Below are positions 11,611-24,500 of a DNA stretch of 64,000 nt, piece by piece. The translations under genes were made by a program, and so were the position numbers. The first letter of the stretch is position 1; every line of letters begins with the position of its first letter. The notes under the pieces were generated by a model, which saw nothing but the letters and a program-made list of their open reading frames with translations, did no database searches and had not been told where the DNA came from. This DNA comes from Cryptomeria japonica (Eukaryota > Streptophyta > Pinopsida > Cupressales > Cupressaceae), in NCBI RefSeq assembly GCF_030272615.1, contig NC_081405.1, positions 154,673,613 through 154,737,612 on the forward strand. Reading direction: 5' to 3'.

Positions 11611-12890
11611 ACAAACATTACAAGAGTTGCGATGCAAGGTTCAACATTTTTTAATGTTGACTCATTTGCATACCATATTAGAGAAAAAGACAATCACCAT
11701 CATACTATAGAGAGTGATTTCATCGTAGCATTTTCATAGTACAACATATTCCACTTGTAGAATGGAGCACAAAAATGAGATTTGGAGGGTAACTTTTTTT
11801 AGATAAAATGTCTACCATGTATAAAGAGGCTTAGAATGAAGGAGTCCTTCAATGAAGTTTTTTTTCTATTTTTAGAAGTTTCACATTAAAATCTTTATAG
11901 GAAGGTACATTTGAATAAACACATCTTCCAATGAAGGTATTCATGTTGACCTCATTCTTCTACTTGATTTTTATGAGAAATGAGAATTGGATCATTAAGA
12001 AGAGTCACCATGACATGAGATTTTGTAATGATTGCAGTCCTCAATGCAAGCTTTACAAAAGTGCAATTTATAATATATTTTAATTATTAATTATTTATTT
12101 TCTATTTTCAAATGAATCTAGATATTTAACAAGACAAAGGTCTATAATCAATGGACATGGAAAATAAACAATGTAGTTTTTTTCTTTTAAAAAATGTACA
12201 TGCCCTTTATAATGATGCTCTTATTCAAAATATTTTTTAGTGTATGCACAAAGGATTATTGTACCAAATCAATTAATATAAATTAAAAAAATAATAACAA
12301 ATAAAATGTGAGAAGAAAATGAATTCTCTAGATACTAGTGTTAATGAACCAAATTTAAATATCATGAAATATCTTAATTTTGAAAAGATATTCATTATAG
12401 AATAATAGATCACTCATTAAATATACTATATAATATCAAAACAAGTTGTTAAAAAATACTAAAAAATTATATATTATTTTTAAATAATATTTAAAATCTA
12501 CATACAAAATCTCAAAAAATACTACTTTCTAGGACTCACTATTGTTCCTCTTTTATCTTTTTCATAGTTTGAAGTTCATTAACCTAGTCTTAGTAATTCA
12601 ATAAAAATTGTGTTTATAATTAGGTGGCTATACTTTTGTGATTATGTTATTTCCTTAGTGAACCCCCTCAAAATATGAGGTGGAGTTTCTTCTTGTGGTG
12701 TAACCTCAAGTACAACTATCTTATTCTTAGTTGTAATTACATTATAGAATTTGCACTTTCATCTTTTTTCTCAACTATAAGAGAAGGCTTGATCTTTATC
12801 TATAAAATTTTTAGTTGTATACATATTTTTAGTCACATGATCCAAAAACCTATATATTTTATAACTATCAAGATATAGATGAAAATATAT
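11611..12890. other. AT-rich intergenic DNA, nothing recognised
   Basis: No frame with a recognisable domain and no clear repeat. The composition is very AT-rich, with many short A/T runs. Confidence 0.5.
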
Positions 12891-12899
12891 TTCACAAAA

Positions 12900-13520
12900 T
12901 TATAATCTAAATTTGAGCAGTCTGCCTTGATCACATGAACATGTGCCTTATACCCAAAAATGTTGAGTTAGGGAGCTTGTTAATTAAGTAAACTGGAAAG
13001 CTAACCACCTTTTCCTACGATATTTTAATCCTCTCTAACCCCAAGGATAACATTACTAGCCTATTTTATCAATGTTTTATCTTTTCTGGTAACCCTCCAC
13101 TATTAGGGGTGCATAGAGTTGCCTTATTTTGTGCAGTACCATTCTCTTTATCTATCAAATTCTAGTTCCCCAATAAAAGTGTTGATCTTTTTATTTATCT
13201 AGTTGGACCCATACCTTAGATTCCTTGATCTAACTAAAATCCTTGAATTTGTGCATAATAAAGTATACCCAAGTCCCCTTAAAGAAATCATTAATAAAAG
13301 TAAAATAATATAGGGGTTTTCTAATAAGGAGCATCTACTTGATCATATACATATTAACGTTCGATTAAAGTTATATGAAAAATCCAATTAGAATTATGAG
13401 AGTTCAAGAAAATTTGAACATAAATACAATCCTCCCATAAGTAAGACTCAAAAGAATAATTAACAAGCCTTTCTATAGGACTTTTATTTTTCAATGCCTC
13501 AAAGCTTTTTCACCATTATG
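12900..13520 (-). mobile_element. Heavily decayed Copia integrase-region remnant
   Basis: Short phrases line up in order with the integrase part of the better-preserved Copia element at 32140-32560 (minus strand), for example AACCCTCCACTATTAGGGGTG against its AACAACCCC..TGAGGTG, and AAATCATTAATAAAAGTAAA against AAATCATTTACAAACAACAT. No frame is open for any length. It is an old fossil with very many breaks, and the assignment rests on weak by-eye similarity. Confidence 0.35.
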
Positions 13521-13587
13521 TTTTGTAGGTATATGGCCCTTAATAAACTCTTTTCCAAAAGTATAATTTTGAATATATCGATACATG

Positions 13588-14324
13588 TTGAAAAATAGTA
13601 AAATAGTAAAAAAGTCTAAAAAATGTGTGTTAGTTATTGATAACCTTGTTTCAACGTATAATAAAATATATATAGATGTGCGGATGTTTGAGTCAAGGCA
13701 CGGATTGGTGTATATTTATGTGAAATTATGTGTAAGCATATGTGGAGAAGATGTGTGAATACTAGTTTGTGATGAGCTCTAATGATCATATCTTTTAGTG
13801 TGATAGTGTTGTGCGATAGTGAATGCAGTGTGTTGTGCATTCCATGATATTATTCGCTTGACATAGTGGTTCAAGGACAGTTGCGTGATCATGAAATCTT
13901 GTTCATTTCAATTCATCATTTCCCTGTACCTATCAAAAGATAGTTTCTCTTAGCAGCATGTGCAATTTTTTTGTATCTTGCCTTGAGATTGTGTGTCTCG
14001 GTATTGCAATTCCTTTGTATCTTTCTCTAAAGTTGTGTGCCTTAGACTTGCAATTCCAATCAAGTGCAGTGAGCTCCTTGGCCTTAAGCCTAAAAAATTG
14101 AAATTAATTATTCATATTGTGTGGTGATTCTCAGTGTGGTTTTTCCGTTTTTAGGTTTTTTCAAATGTATTCGATGTTATTGTGTGTGTTACAATTTGTG
14201 GTTTCATGTTTCATAATTGTAGTAATAATTTGATTGTGTTTTGAAGTTTAAAAGATTAGAAGTAAATTGATTTAAGGTCTCGATTGACTCAACCCCCCCT
14301 CTTAGTCTTGTTGTGTGTCTAACA
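13588..14324 (+). repeat. Possible solo or truncated Copia LTR
   Basis: The right end reads CTCAACCCCCCCTCTTAGTC and then TCTAACA, the usual U5 end of plant Copia LTRs and very like the LTR ends at 54926 and 60755. The left edge at 13588 (TGTTGAAAA) is a guess. No primer-binding site follows and no target duplication is visible. Confidence 0.4.
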
Positions 14325-16854
14325 AATTTGACACTTATATTTTATTTTGACCTTTTCTAGTTTTTAACATTGGAATTCATGTTGGGCCTTGTTATATTTT
14401 AAAATAGACTCAAAAAAAGATATATGTTAAAATCATAAAATGTTTCAAGGATACCAAATTGACACTTATTTTTTATTCTAACATTAGCTAGTATTTTTGT
14501 GAAAGTTAGTTTATCAAAAGTCTTGGATGGTGAGGTTGCACACTACAGGTTAATGACTTTTCTTGGAATCAAATATTGATTATATGAAGGTATTATGTTT
14601 TGTTGAAAGCATTATTTTTCTAATAGGTACTTGGCCTCTACTTTTCTCATGTACTCTCATAAGTTGTCTCCTTCAATTTGGTGAAATAATTTTCTTCCTA
14701 GGAATCTTACTATGTATCTTGATGATTCAACTTTTAATTTTGGGGATTTTGAGTCACCATCATCTATTTTGAAAACTCCTCTTCTTGGACCTAGTGTGTC
14801 TCTGATTTCTAATGTGCTTGTTAAGGCTATTTCATCTCCTCATTCCTCAAATGGTGTACAATGTATCAACTTTTCTCAAGAGGTTTCTCTCCATTTTTAT
14901 CTTAAGGACTTAGATCTAGTTGTTGACTCTTGTTGGAATTTTGTTCAAAGGAGGAAATTTGGTTGTGCTAAGATAATTTCTCCTTTGCATTCTAATTCTT
15001 TAGATACAAAGTTGTGCAAATTTATCTCAATCTCTAATTTAACTTGATTTTCGAACATGTTTAGCTATTTTGTTACATTTATCTTCTATTTATACCATAT
15101 TTTATTGATTCTATTTTTGTACAAGGTTTTAGGCCATTTCAAAACCATACTTAACTTAATAAAAAACATGCCACAAACACTAGGACTTACACTAAAATAA
15201 AGGAAATACAAAGATTTGAATACCTAGTAGATCATTAGCCAAGATAATTTATATAGTTTGCAAGAAATTATTGTCATTATAAATGCATAATTTAATTCTT
15301 TATCTATATTGAATTCCTCTAAGGAACCAAACCCAATCTCAAAATATAATTTCTTGTGTAGTTTATGGCAAGATAATATAAGAACTCATTCTACAATCAA
15401 TGTGATGGGAATTTTAGAAACTAAAATAATTTCGTATTGCACCAAGCACTAGAATGTGTAGATTTCATAGGATTACTCCATGCCCTACATAATCCTTCTC
15501 AATGTTGATCTTCATATTTGACAACTTTTGAATAACTTCTTTTGGAGGCATTTTTTAAGGGCAATATTTTTTCTTTATATAACACAATGCTTCCATCACT
15601 ATAAGGGGGTTATCAATAGCAAGGGAAAAATTTCATAGTAATCTATTTAGGATAATTTTTTTATTTTCAGTCATTTAAATTAATAGAATGATCTTTTGAA
15701 TTCTAGTTAATTAAACTCTTTGTAACCATACTAGTTAACTCTCTACATGTGGTGTAAAAGGGATCAATCATTATGGTTATCTCTCTTAGTTTTTTTTATT
15801 TGTGTGTGCTTCTACAATTTTATTGGTAGTCATTCATTTAATTTGAGTTAGTTGTGTTAGCTTTTTTCTTGAGTTTAACAATTTCCAATATTGAAACCAT
15901 GCATGAACATGTCACTTGAGAACATTGTTTATAAGATAAATGAGTCATGTGCAAACTTGATGTCAATAACTCTATTAGAAAATTGCCTAAGTAGTTTAAT
16001 TTTTTTCAAGTAATTTGTTTCCCTTTGCCTTCATAGATTAATAAGTCTATTCAAAATCATATGAAGGGATAGCTTCTTAAATATCATAATGTCTGCTACA
16101 TTTGTAGATTTTCTCATGTTGACACAAAGGTGCATAAAATTCAAACTTGAATATCAAAGGGGCAAGAAAAGAAAAACCCAAAATAGCACCAGAAAATATG
16201 ATAATATCCCACTTTATCAGAAACATGCAAAGTATGCAACACTTATCTATAAAATGGAACCAAGAAAAGATGTGAAATGACATCTTAGTATTGTTGTAAG
16301 TCATCTCTAATCTCACATCAATTTCCTAGATGCCTAGTTGTGTGTTTATATTTATCTTATTTCACATATTTGATTTAACTAAGTGACATTGACCCATTAC
16401 ATCCAAATGATAATGTAATATTCGAATCTCTACCTTCCAGTTTGTAGCACATCCTCTTTGATGTCATGTTTAGTCTTGTGTAAGCTAGGGTAGCTTTTAT
16501 TATATAATTATATACAATTTCATTATTTAAAGTGTATGTGAATTTAATTCCAATTTTGCGTATTTAAATCCTAAATTATTTCCTTGTATACATGTGAAAT
16601 TTAATTCCACTAATTAGAATCATTTTAATCATGGTAAGAGATAACATTCTTATTATGAGAGGCTTATAAACAAGGCATGTGCATACTATTTGTCTCCTTT
16701 CAATAATGATGACATTGGTTTACAACTTATTATATAATCAAAATTGTACAAATTTTTTTTTACTCCTCTAATATATGATTCTAAAGTTTTTTTGATTGTA
16801 CTTAGTAAAATTTATTGTTTATTTGTCTATATAAAAATTAACTTAAAATGACAT
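14325..16854. other. Gene-free AT-rich stretch
   Basis: No supported gene. A phrase of about 30 bp (AATTTGACACTTATATTTTA) at about 14325 recurs, diverged, at about 14456. The plus-strand frame at 14712-15047 has no recognised domain. The remainder looks like eroded repeat DNA. Confidence 0.5.
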
Positions 16855-16859
16855 TGAAC
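16855..16859 (+). repeat. Target site duplication TGAAC (left copy)
   Basis: TGAAC stands directly before the TGTAGCG start of the solo LTR and is repeated exactly after its end at 18086-18090. A 5-bp duplication is the usual size for plant LTR retrotransposons. Confidence 0.85.
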
Positions 16860-18085
16860 TGTAGCGTCCTAAAATTGCGACACTTGCAATTTCGACTGCA
16901 TTTCGGTCTTCACGATGGCGACGCAACACGCAACCCGAATGGAGACCCCAAAACTTGCTCACGACACTGAAAACTGCATTTTTCAAGCACCACTGGCCTG
17001 AACCTCCTTGCACCCCGCTGTCCCGGAGGTGGGACCAGAGCGCCCAGCGCCCTGGTCCCTCAGGACCATGGCGCCCAGCGCCCTGGTCCCTGGGTCCTAT
17101 TTTGGGCCCGGTTTCCTAAGTGATATCGGGTCTTTTTTATTGCAATTTGGAAATATACTTCCCTGGTCGACCTAAGGTCGGGAAAATCAGTCTATCAACC
17201 CTAATTGACAAGTATATAAACTACATTTTCCTCTTTCATTGGATATGATGGAAAAAGGCATGGAAACTATACTCAAGCATTCAAGCATTCAAGCTTTCCT
17301 TCAAGCAATTGATCATTCCAAGTCTCCATTCAAGGCTAAGTGTTGCATTCAAGTCAAGGATTCAACCATTGAAGAGGAGATCACTTATTACATGCTACAT
17401 ACTACAACATACAACATCTAAACCTTCGCACATAAGGATACCAACATCCTTAGAACAAGGTATTAGTACTTGTTTTACAGTCATTTACATTTACAGCTCT
17501 TGCTCATTTCTTGGTTAATTCCAAAACCGGGGTTTGACCTAAAGGCAAACCCCTAATCCCTAACCCCCCAATCGTCTTCGCTTTTCTGTGTGTAGGTTGC
17601 AGGTACGCGGCTGAGATTGAAGATCTGGAATCCTTGTGCAGAGACGAACCGATCCCACTTCGTTTCGCGGATTTTTCGGAGGACCGTGGCGCCGGGCGCC
17701 ATCATCCCGACAACTTTTTCTCAAATTTGCAGGACAGCGCCGTATCGACATTCTACTGCTAATTCCAGGTCCGCAGCTTCATCCTATAACCCGAACTCAG
17801 TTTATAAGCGAATCTTTATGACTTTCTATGCATCCTTAGCTTAATTTCCTTAATCAACATTCTTTACAAAAGAGGGTAGCCTTGCTTTCCTAACCCTTGA
17901 AATTCATTTAGCATCCAATCTTGCATTGCGTGGGATTGGATCTTATGAGTTTCAACCCCTCTTTTGAATGTAAAGTCTTCCCCCTAAGTGAAAACCCATC
18001 GAATCCTAGCGAACCTCCCTTCTCTCTCCTCAGAGTTAGAAGAGGGGAGACCAACTAGGGTTCGACCGCGATTTTCCGCTTTACA
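16860..18085 (+). repeat. Solo LTR, 1226 bp, probably Gypsy type
   Basis: Begins TGTAGCGTCC and ends GCTTTACA (TG/CA), flanked on both sides by TGAAC, with no internal region. It is richer in GC than its surroundings and contains a 31-bp-spaced direct repeat of GCGCCCAGCGCCCTGGTCCC at about 17040 and 17071. A TATA-like TATATAAAC lies near 17212. A single LTR with matching target duplication is what recombination between two LTRs leaves behind. Superfamily is inferred from length and composition only. The short open frames inside it are not genes. Confidence 0.85.
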
Positions 18086-18090
18086 TGAAC
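18086..18090 (+). repeat. Target site duplication TGAAC (right copy)
   Basis: Exact match to the five bases before the solo LTR. Confidence 0.85.
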
Positions 18091-18649
18091 AAAAAGACAT
18101 GTCAATTTTTCCTTTCTCAATAAACAATAATTTATGCACCCTATATATACCTATTTTTTCATGGTTTAACTGCAATAGAAACTTTTTAAATTTAATGATC
18201 CTTACAAAAACAATAATTGTTGGACACTATTTATTGAAATATTTTTAAGTTGACACTTTGTTTCCACTTTATATTTATTTCTATTTCATTACAAATTTTC
18301 CTCACAATTGATATAATATTTAATATTCTACACCTTATTTGCAAATTCTATTTTTACGTTTCAAGAATATTCAAAATGACATACTTAACTCTGAAAAAAC
18401 AAGATAATATCATATGTGCCGAAACTTCAAGATAAGAATGAATACATCAATCCTACTTTTTCTTTGAAACAATCTACTCTTCAACTCAAATATTAAGAAA
18501 CCCGAAATTCCACATGTACATTCAATGTTATTACATTGTGTTATTAAAAATGGAAAATCAAAAACTGTGTTCAAGGAAAGCAACAATGTTTGTTGCTAGA
18601 AAAGATTCTGAGAGATTCTGGGGTCTATTTCTTTTTATTCTGTCCGCAT
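18091..18649. other. AT-rich spacer, nothing recognised
   Basis: Sequence between the solo LTR and copy B of the inverted duplication. There is no frame with a domain. Confidence 0.5.
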
Positions 18650-19240
18650 AATTTAGGATATCCCACATCAATCTTTTCCCCATCGCTTTGGAGGATGACT
18701 AGGCTTTTTTCATATAAACAGAGTGATGCCGGGCTCCTTTCATTAATAATATGTTTGCAGCATCTAACCCTGATGAGTAATGCGCTTGACAACTGCTCCA
18801 TGGGGACTTTCATCAAAGAAAACCAGAATACAGATAGAATCATCAGAAATTGTTCTTAGGCGGGCTTGTATACATATTGTATCTCCACGTTATTTGCGAG
18901 GCAGGAAATTCAGGCGGATTTTGAGTTCAATTTAGGCGCCCTCATGAGCACGGTATTTGTCAGCGGGAAACTTTGGCAACTTTTGAATTTAATTTTGGCC
19001 TTCTCAGCATTAATAACAGGTCCAGATCCGTGCTCTAGGCAAGTAGCCAGGTTCGCGTTGGACGTTGGGTTTGACATATGGATAAAATGGTACCGACCTG
19101 ATAGTCATATCACATGCATACAGCCATCGATGCATGGTGCAACGGAAATTATCAATGACGGAAACGGGAATTGAAAAAACGGACTGAAAAATGGATCCCA
19201 CGTTGAACAGCACACACTAGTCAATGCTTAGTGTGTGTTG
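18650..19240 (-). repeat. Copy B of the 0.5-kb inverted duplication
   Basis: Reverse complement of 7690-8165 with scattered differences and one extra block of about 90 bp (roughly 19016-19108) absent from copy A. Just beyond it, GGCTGTACATATACAATATT and the following AT-rich stretch resemble DNA upstream of the complete TPS locus near 25350-25390, supporting an origin as TPS 5'-flanking DNA. Confidence 0.9.
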
Positions 19241-20434
19241 TTTAAGGCTGGCCGGCTGTACATATACAATATTCAATTTGGCACTTGAAATTGCATTTGT
19301 ATAATATATTTAATTTGTTTGCTACCTATATATGGTCAAAAATTCAACTGCCTTTTATATTATGAACATTGCTATTATTATTGTTTACCATATATTATTG
19401 TGTGCTCTCTAATATCAAGGTATATGTTTTCTTTGTGAAATCTTTGTTTGTTTCACTACTACATAGAAGGGGTCTAAGTCATTTTTTGAGATAATTTTTG
19501 AGTAAATTGTCTTAATTTGAGACAAAAACTTGTGTATTGTGTTAAATATTGTCTTTAAGTGAGTGTCTCAAAATATTGTCTTAAAAAATTGTTGGTTGTA
19601 TTAATATGTGTTTGTACAATGGTTGCAATTGGAGCTAAATGCTAGCTAAGCCAGAAAAAAAAAAATACGATCAATTGATTTCCTCTAGATAGGATAATTT
19701 GATGTCCCCTTAAATATTTCTCCTGGAACTATCATATATACATTATTTTGTTAGAGAATTTACAAAAATCCAACAGAGCCATTGCAAATCACATTGTATA
19801 CATGGAAGGCCTTGTGCTTTGAAATTAATCAAGCATTTGAATACCCACAAAATTTTGCTTGATTTATTCATTCTAGGAATTTCATTTTATCCTATCCATT
19901 TAACTTCTATAGAAGCACATCAATTGAACAAACAATTATTGGTGTAACTAGTTAAGGTGTCTATGATTTGTGAATCCATGTCCTCATTTGTTCAACAACC
20001 TTCGACACTCAGATCAAATATATTAGCTTCCTTGATTCATTTTACAACTCCTCCAATGGGTATGTGTTGCTTTAAATTATACTATTCACATCACATCTTC
20101 TCATATCAAAATGCATCACAAAGTTAAAAATTTTGAGCATTTGACAAATGAGATAGATAGATCACAACCTTCAGTAGAAATACCAAGATAGCTCTTATGT
20201 GATCAAAGAAAAAGTTTTGGAAAAAGATAGTTTGTTGTTAAGAAATTTTGACAGTCATAATACAAGGCTGCTATTAAAATATGGTGTTGTAAAAAATAAA
20301 TAAAGATTTTGTTCATCTATGATGCCAAAGATTTTGATGTCAACAATAGTGCAATGCGAATAGAGTTTTCACAAAGACCTTATTGAAGCATAAGTTATGT
20401 TATCAGTCAAAAGGACAGTCTAAAGAATGCAAAA
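19241..20434. other. AT-rich spacer, nothing recognised
   Basis: No gene with support. The first part resembles TPS upstream DNA. The rest shows no recognisable coding or repeat structure. Confidence 0.45.
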
Positions 20435-20535
20435 GGTTACCTCATGCAAAAGGTTGGAGTTGATCTACATATTGTGCAAAGCTTGACTTAAATATGTTGT
20501 AGAGAATTGTTTAGCCTTGTCCAAAATTTTATGGA
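20435..20535 (-). pseudogene. Terpene synthase exon-4 scrap
   Basis: About 100 bp matching exon 4 of the adjacent TPS locus in the same orientation: shared phrases include AAAAGGTTGGAG, AGCTTGACTTAAATATGTTG and TTGTCCAAAATTTT, the part encoding DEAKEFSTTYLSQAM. It lies about 1 kb downstream of that gene's stop codon. No other exon is nearby. Confidence 0.75.
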
Positions 20536-21521
20536 TTTATATGAGGGTAATGAATGATAGGATTAAGGATGAATAAGATGGTAATATGAATGTTTATGTA
20601 ATGAGTGAAATTCATGTAAGATGGTCATTTTTAAATTAATTTATATATTTTAGATTCTAATGAAATTGGATTTAATGCATATGGAAAAGGTTATTGGCAA
20701 GTAATTTTTACAATAGAAATTATAATGTGTGTATATTGGACAAATTTTGTTACTAGCAATTAAATAGTAGTTGGCTAGAAAAACTCCAATTAGAAGATCA
20801 TCACATGTGGCTGAAAAAATCTGCTTGCCATCAAAATAAAAATGTAGCTCCTGATCAAATTTAAAAAATAGTTTAGAAATAAGAAAGGATGTCAATAAAT
20901 GTCAAAATATGCTAAAAAATTTCTACCACAAAAAGTTTTAGCTAAAAAAATGTGTCAATCATCCCAATGCTCATTATTGTTGTAGAATTTAAACATTACA
21001 TAAGACCACCTTGAGAAAATACCCAACTAAAAAATGTGTCAATCATCCCAATAAATTAGAGTGAATGATGCCCAATTCCCCCTTAAATGAGATTAATATT
21101 AACCATTCGTAAATAACAAAGGCTAACCAATAAAGGAACAACGGTCCACACTAACAACACTAATCGAAGACTCACATTCAAAAGTCTATCAAAGATAAAT
21201 TGCCAAGTGCAGATTTTATATGTCCCACCTTTTGAATATTTCCAATATCACATTAAAGAACTTTCCCACTACAAATCATTTCTATTAAGGATTACATAAT
21301 GTTTGATGTAACTAGAAAAAAAAAAATCACAATTTTAAATATACTATAGAATTTTCACATGCCTCTACGAATACTCCTTAGAACCATTATATAGAGTACC
21401 AGTAGAAAGGAATTCCAATTAATTTATGAAATTGGAGCTTCAACTACATTATATAATATCTCTTAATTCAATGAAAGAGAAATGCATATAAATGTAGATA
21501 TTGTAATACTATATTAAGATG

Positions 21522-24500
21522 TTACATGGTTATAGGTTCAATTAGGATTTTATTTACATGATTTTTTATGTCTTCATTCGAAATACTAAAACCATCTCTC
21601 TCCTTGTAGAAATGTAGGTAACCTCTTGTGATGTCATAAGCATAATCCTTGCTAGAACTTGGAACACCATCATTTTTCAAGTACTCCCAATTTAATTCTT
21701 TGAGTCGTTCATCCAATAAATTCTTGATGTAATTTAGGGCATCCTCTTCACTAGATCCTGGATTATCTCTCATGTAACATGCTATGGATGAATTTGTTTC
21801 TCCTCGATCTATCTCACCCTTCACAATAAAAGATTAATGTTCATAATCAAGTAAATAAACTACTCTTACATCAAACTCATCATTTTACTTTTTATGACTA
21901 TAGGGAGAATATTATTAATTAAAAACTTTACATACCTTAAACGATTTAATGTCACCTCTTAATCTAAGGCTCAAGCATAAGAGATCATTAAACCTTGATG
22001 GATAATCAATTTTTTGAAGAATACTTTCTGAAAGAATCCCATCTATTGTTAACACGGGTTGCAATGTGGTTGCACGAGTCCCTGAACTAACTGTTCCATT
22101 CTCAATGTGTTCTCCCAAAGTTGGCATATGCCTTGTAGCAAGCCACTTAGCTTCTTGCATCATTGCATCTATATAACCTTCCCACTACATAAACACGAAA
22201 AAGTTTTGAATCAAAAACAACAATATACATATTTTTGTATTAGAAAATACAACTTGCTAAGTTCAGACCCATTTTAGTTATTGAAAGATAAATACCTCGA
22301 GAAAGTATACAAATGCCACAAAAAATTCCAAAGCATTAAGTAAATTTGATAATATTATAAGAAATTTAATAACATAAATAAAATATTTATTTTATAAAAA
22401 TTTAAATTTTATTCTAAAATAAATAAAAAACCATATCCATACAGCATCTTTAGAGGGGATGAGAGTGTCTCGGCCTTGAATCTTTTTAGCTTCTCGATCC
22501 ATTTCATTGACAGTGTCATACAATGCCATATATAGAAGTTTCATGTATTCAGGAAGGTGGCCTATAGAAGTTGGATCCCACCTAAGAGACAATGAGAAGA
22601 TTATGGTTAGTACAATCACATATAAATATATTATTAGGTATAACAATACGATATAGCACTTACTTCTTAATAGCTTCTGTGAGGAGTTTCAACTCATCAA
22701 GTGTTCCATATGTGTCGTATGTATCATCTAAATATGTTGCAATTGCGGAGAACTTTGCTAGGCCAAACCTAAATGCAGAATACCTCTCATCCTCACAAAT
22801 TGCACATGCCATTTAAAAATATTCTACATGACGATGTCGAGCAAATTTCAATTCAGACAAACGAGACTCCATCCACCATCTGAAATGCAATATTCACGTA
22901 ATAATAATAAATCGCATAAAACCTCGACTACCCAAAACTACTCACAAACTTCTTCCTTTATAAAACTTAAATAGAAGAAACACTAGAAATAAAAGTTAGT
23001 TCTTTATACAATATAATTATAAAAACTAATCTCTCTCGAATAACTCACCTAGAATAAGCTTTAAGCTCTTGCTGATGCAATGACTGAATCACGTTGAAGT
23101 CCATAATAGCTAAAAATAAAAGTTTCTCATTGCCCACAGTCCTAAAAAAACCAATTATCATAGTTAAACTTTTTGAAATATTCATATTTTCAATTCAAAG
23201 TTACAATGACATTGCAAACCCAGTAATGGAAAACATATTAGGTATTGCAACTACCTGGCCCACAGATTGTTTTCTCTGTAGATTTGAATATATTTCTTTG
23301 CTTCCAATCTGGGCAGATTGGTGTACCAGCCATACTCAAGATTGAATGATATCTGGATATAAAAATGTTCTTATTACAATATAAACAAAGGAGTATGTAT
23401 GATAGATATAAGAAATGAACAAGTTCAATGGTAAAAGCATGTGCACCTCATATAGGAATCAATCTTCTAGTCTTCTTAAAGCTCACCTCTTGTAAAAGGT
23501 TGGAGCTGATCCCATTATTCTCCATAGCTTGACTTAAATATGTTGTAGAGAATTCCTTAGCCTCGTCCAAAATTTTCTCCCCAGGAAAAGCAATATGTGA
23601 AGCTCTAAACAGATTTAGAACACCTTTAATTTTATCCTCCTCTGTTTGAGCAGTGGAGTACAAGAACTGCCCATTTGCTGTTCTAAAGGATCCCAACATT
23701 CCTGCCATCAAATTTTCCACACTATTGTGTTGGCAAATATAGCAATATCAATTGAACCCAAAAATCAGATTAAATATAAGTTAAAATGTTTCTTATTTTC
23801 ACAATCAGATATATATCAAAACTTTTGAGGTATTTAGATTTAAAACAGAGATCATACCTGGAGAAACAGGATATCTATGGAGCCTAAGAATCCTAAAGCC
23901 CAAGGCCGTGGTGTTGAGATCTCTTGGGCATTCACCCCAATACCTGTGGCATTCCATTCAAACTGTTATATACATATTGATGGCATATTGTCTTATAATA
24001 ATAAATAATAGAAACAAACCTGTAAATAAAATCAAGGGCTTCTTTGATTGCCTTCCGAAAATGTCGGTCTATTCCAAGACGTTCGATATTATCGACCAGG
24101 ACAAGAAGTGGGCGAACACTATCTGCATGTGATTCGCTGAACATGTCTTTGATCTCGCTAATAAGACTAGCAGAATGTTGAGCCTGTGAAATCCAACAAC
24201 AATGTGCTTTAATTTTTTGGAAGTAATCTAAGAATTTATGATATTGTTATGGGAATTCAATTGTATTGTTTTCGAGTTAAACATCACAGCAGCATTTAGT
24301 ACTTTTACTTTGTGATTCATGTTTATTTTTTCTTATTTTGAGTTTGGCATCATAATGATTTGAGAAAGCCAATAAAGCCTACCCACTTATTCCCAAGAGT
24401 TTACATAAACAAATAACTTGGATTTAAGAGTTGAAAATGAAAATGAAAGGAAATGATTTATTAGCATAGATCTGTAATTGCTTTAGAGACATATCTCAAG

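Noticed and set aside
14712-15047. 111-codon plus-strand open frame
   Set aside because: No recognisable domain, no related copy in the window, ordinary AT-rich composition and no promoter signal. Not enough to call a gene.
21930-21950. Gly in place of Asn/Asp at the first position of the TPS NSE/DTE metal site (GDIKSFKGE)
   Set aside because: Both TPS copies here have it, and I recall the same LRLRGD form in conifer monoterpene synthases, so it looks like a family trait and not damage.
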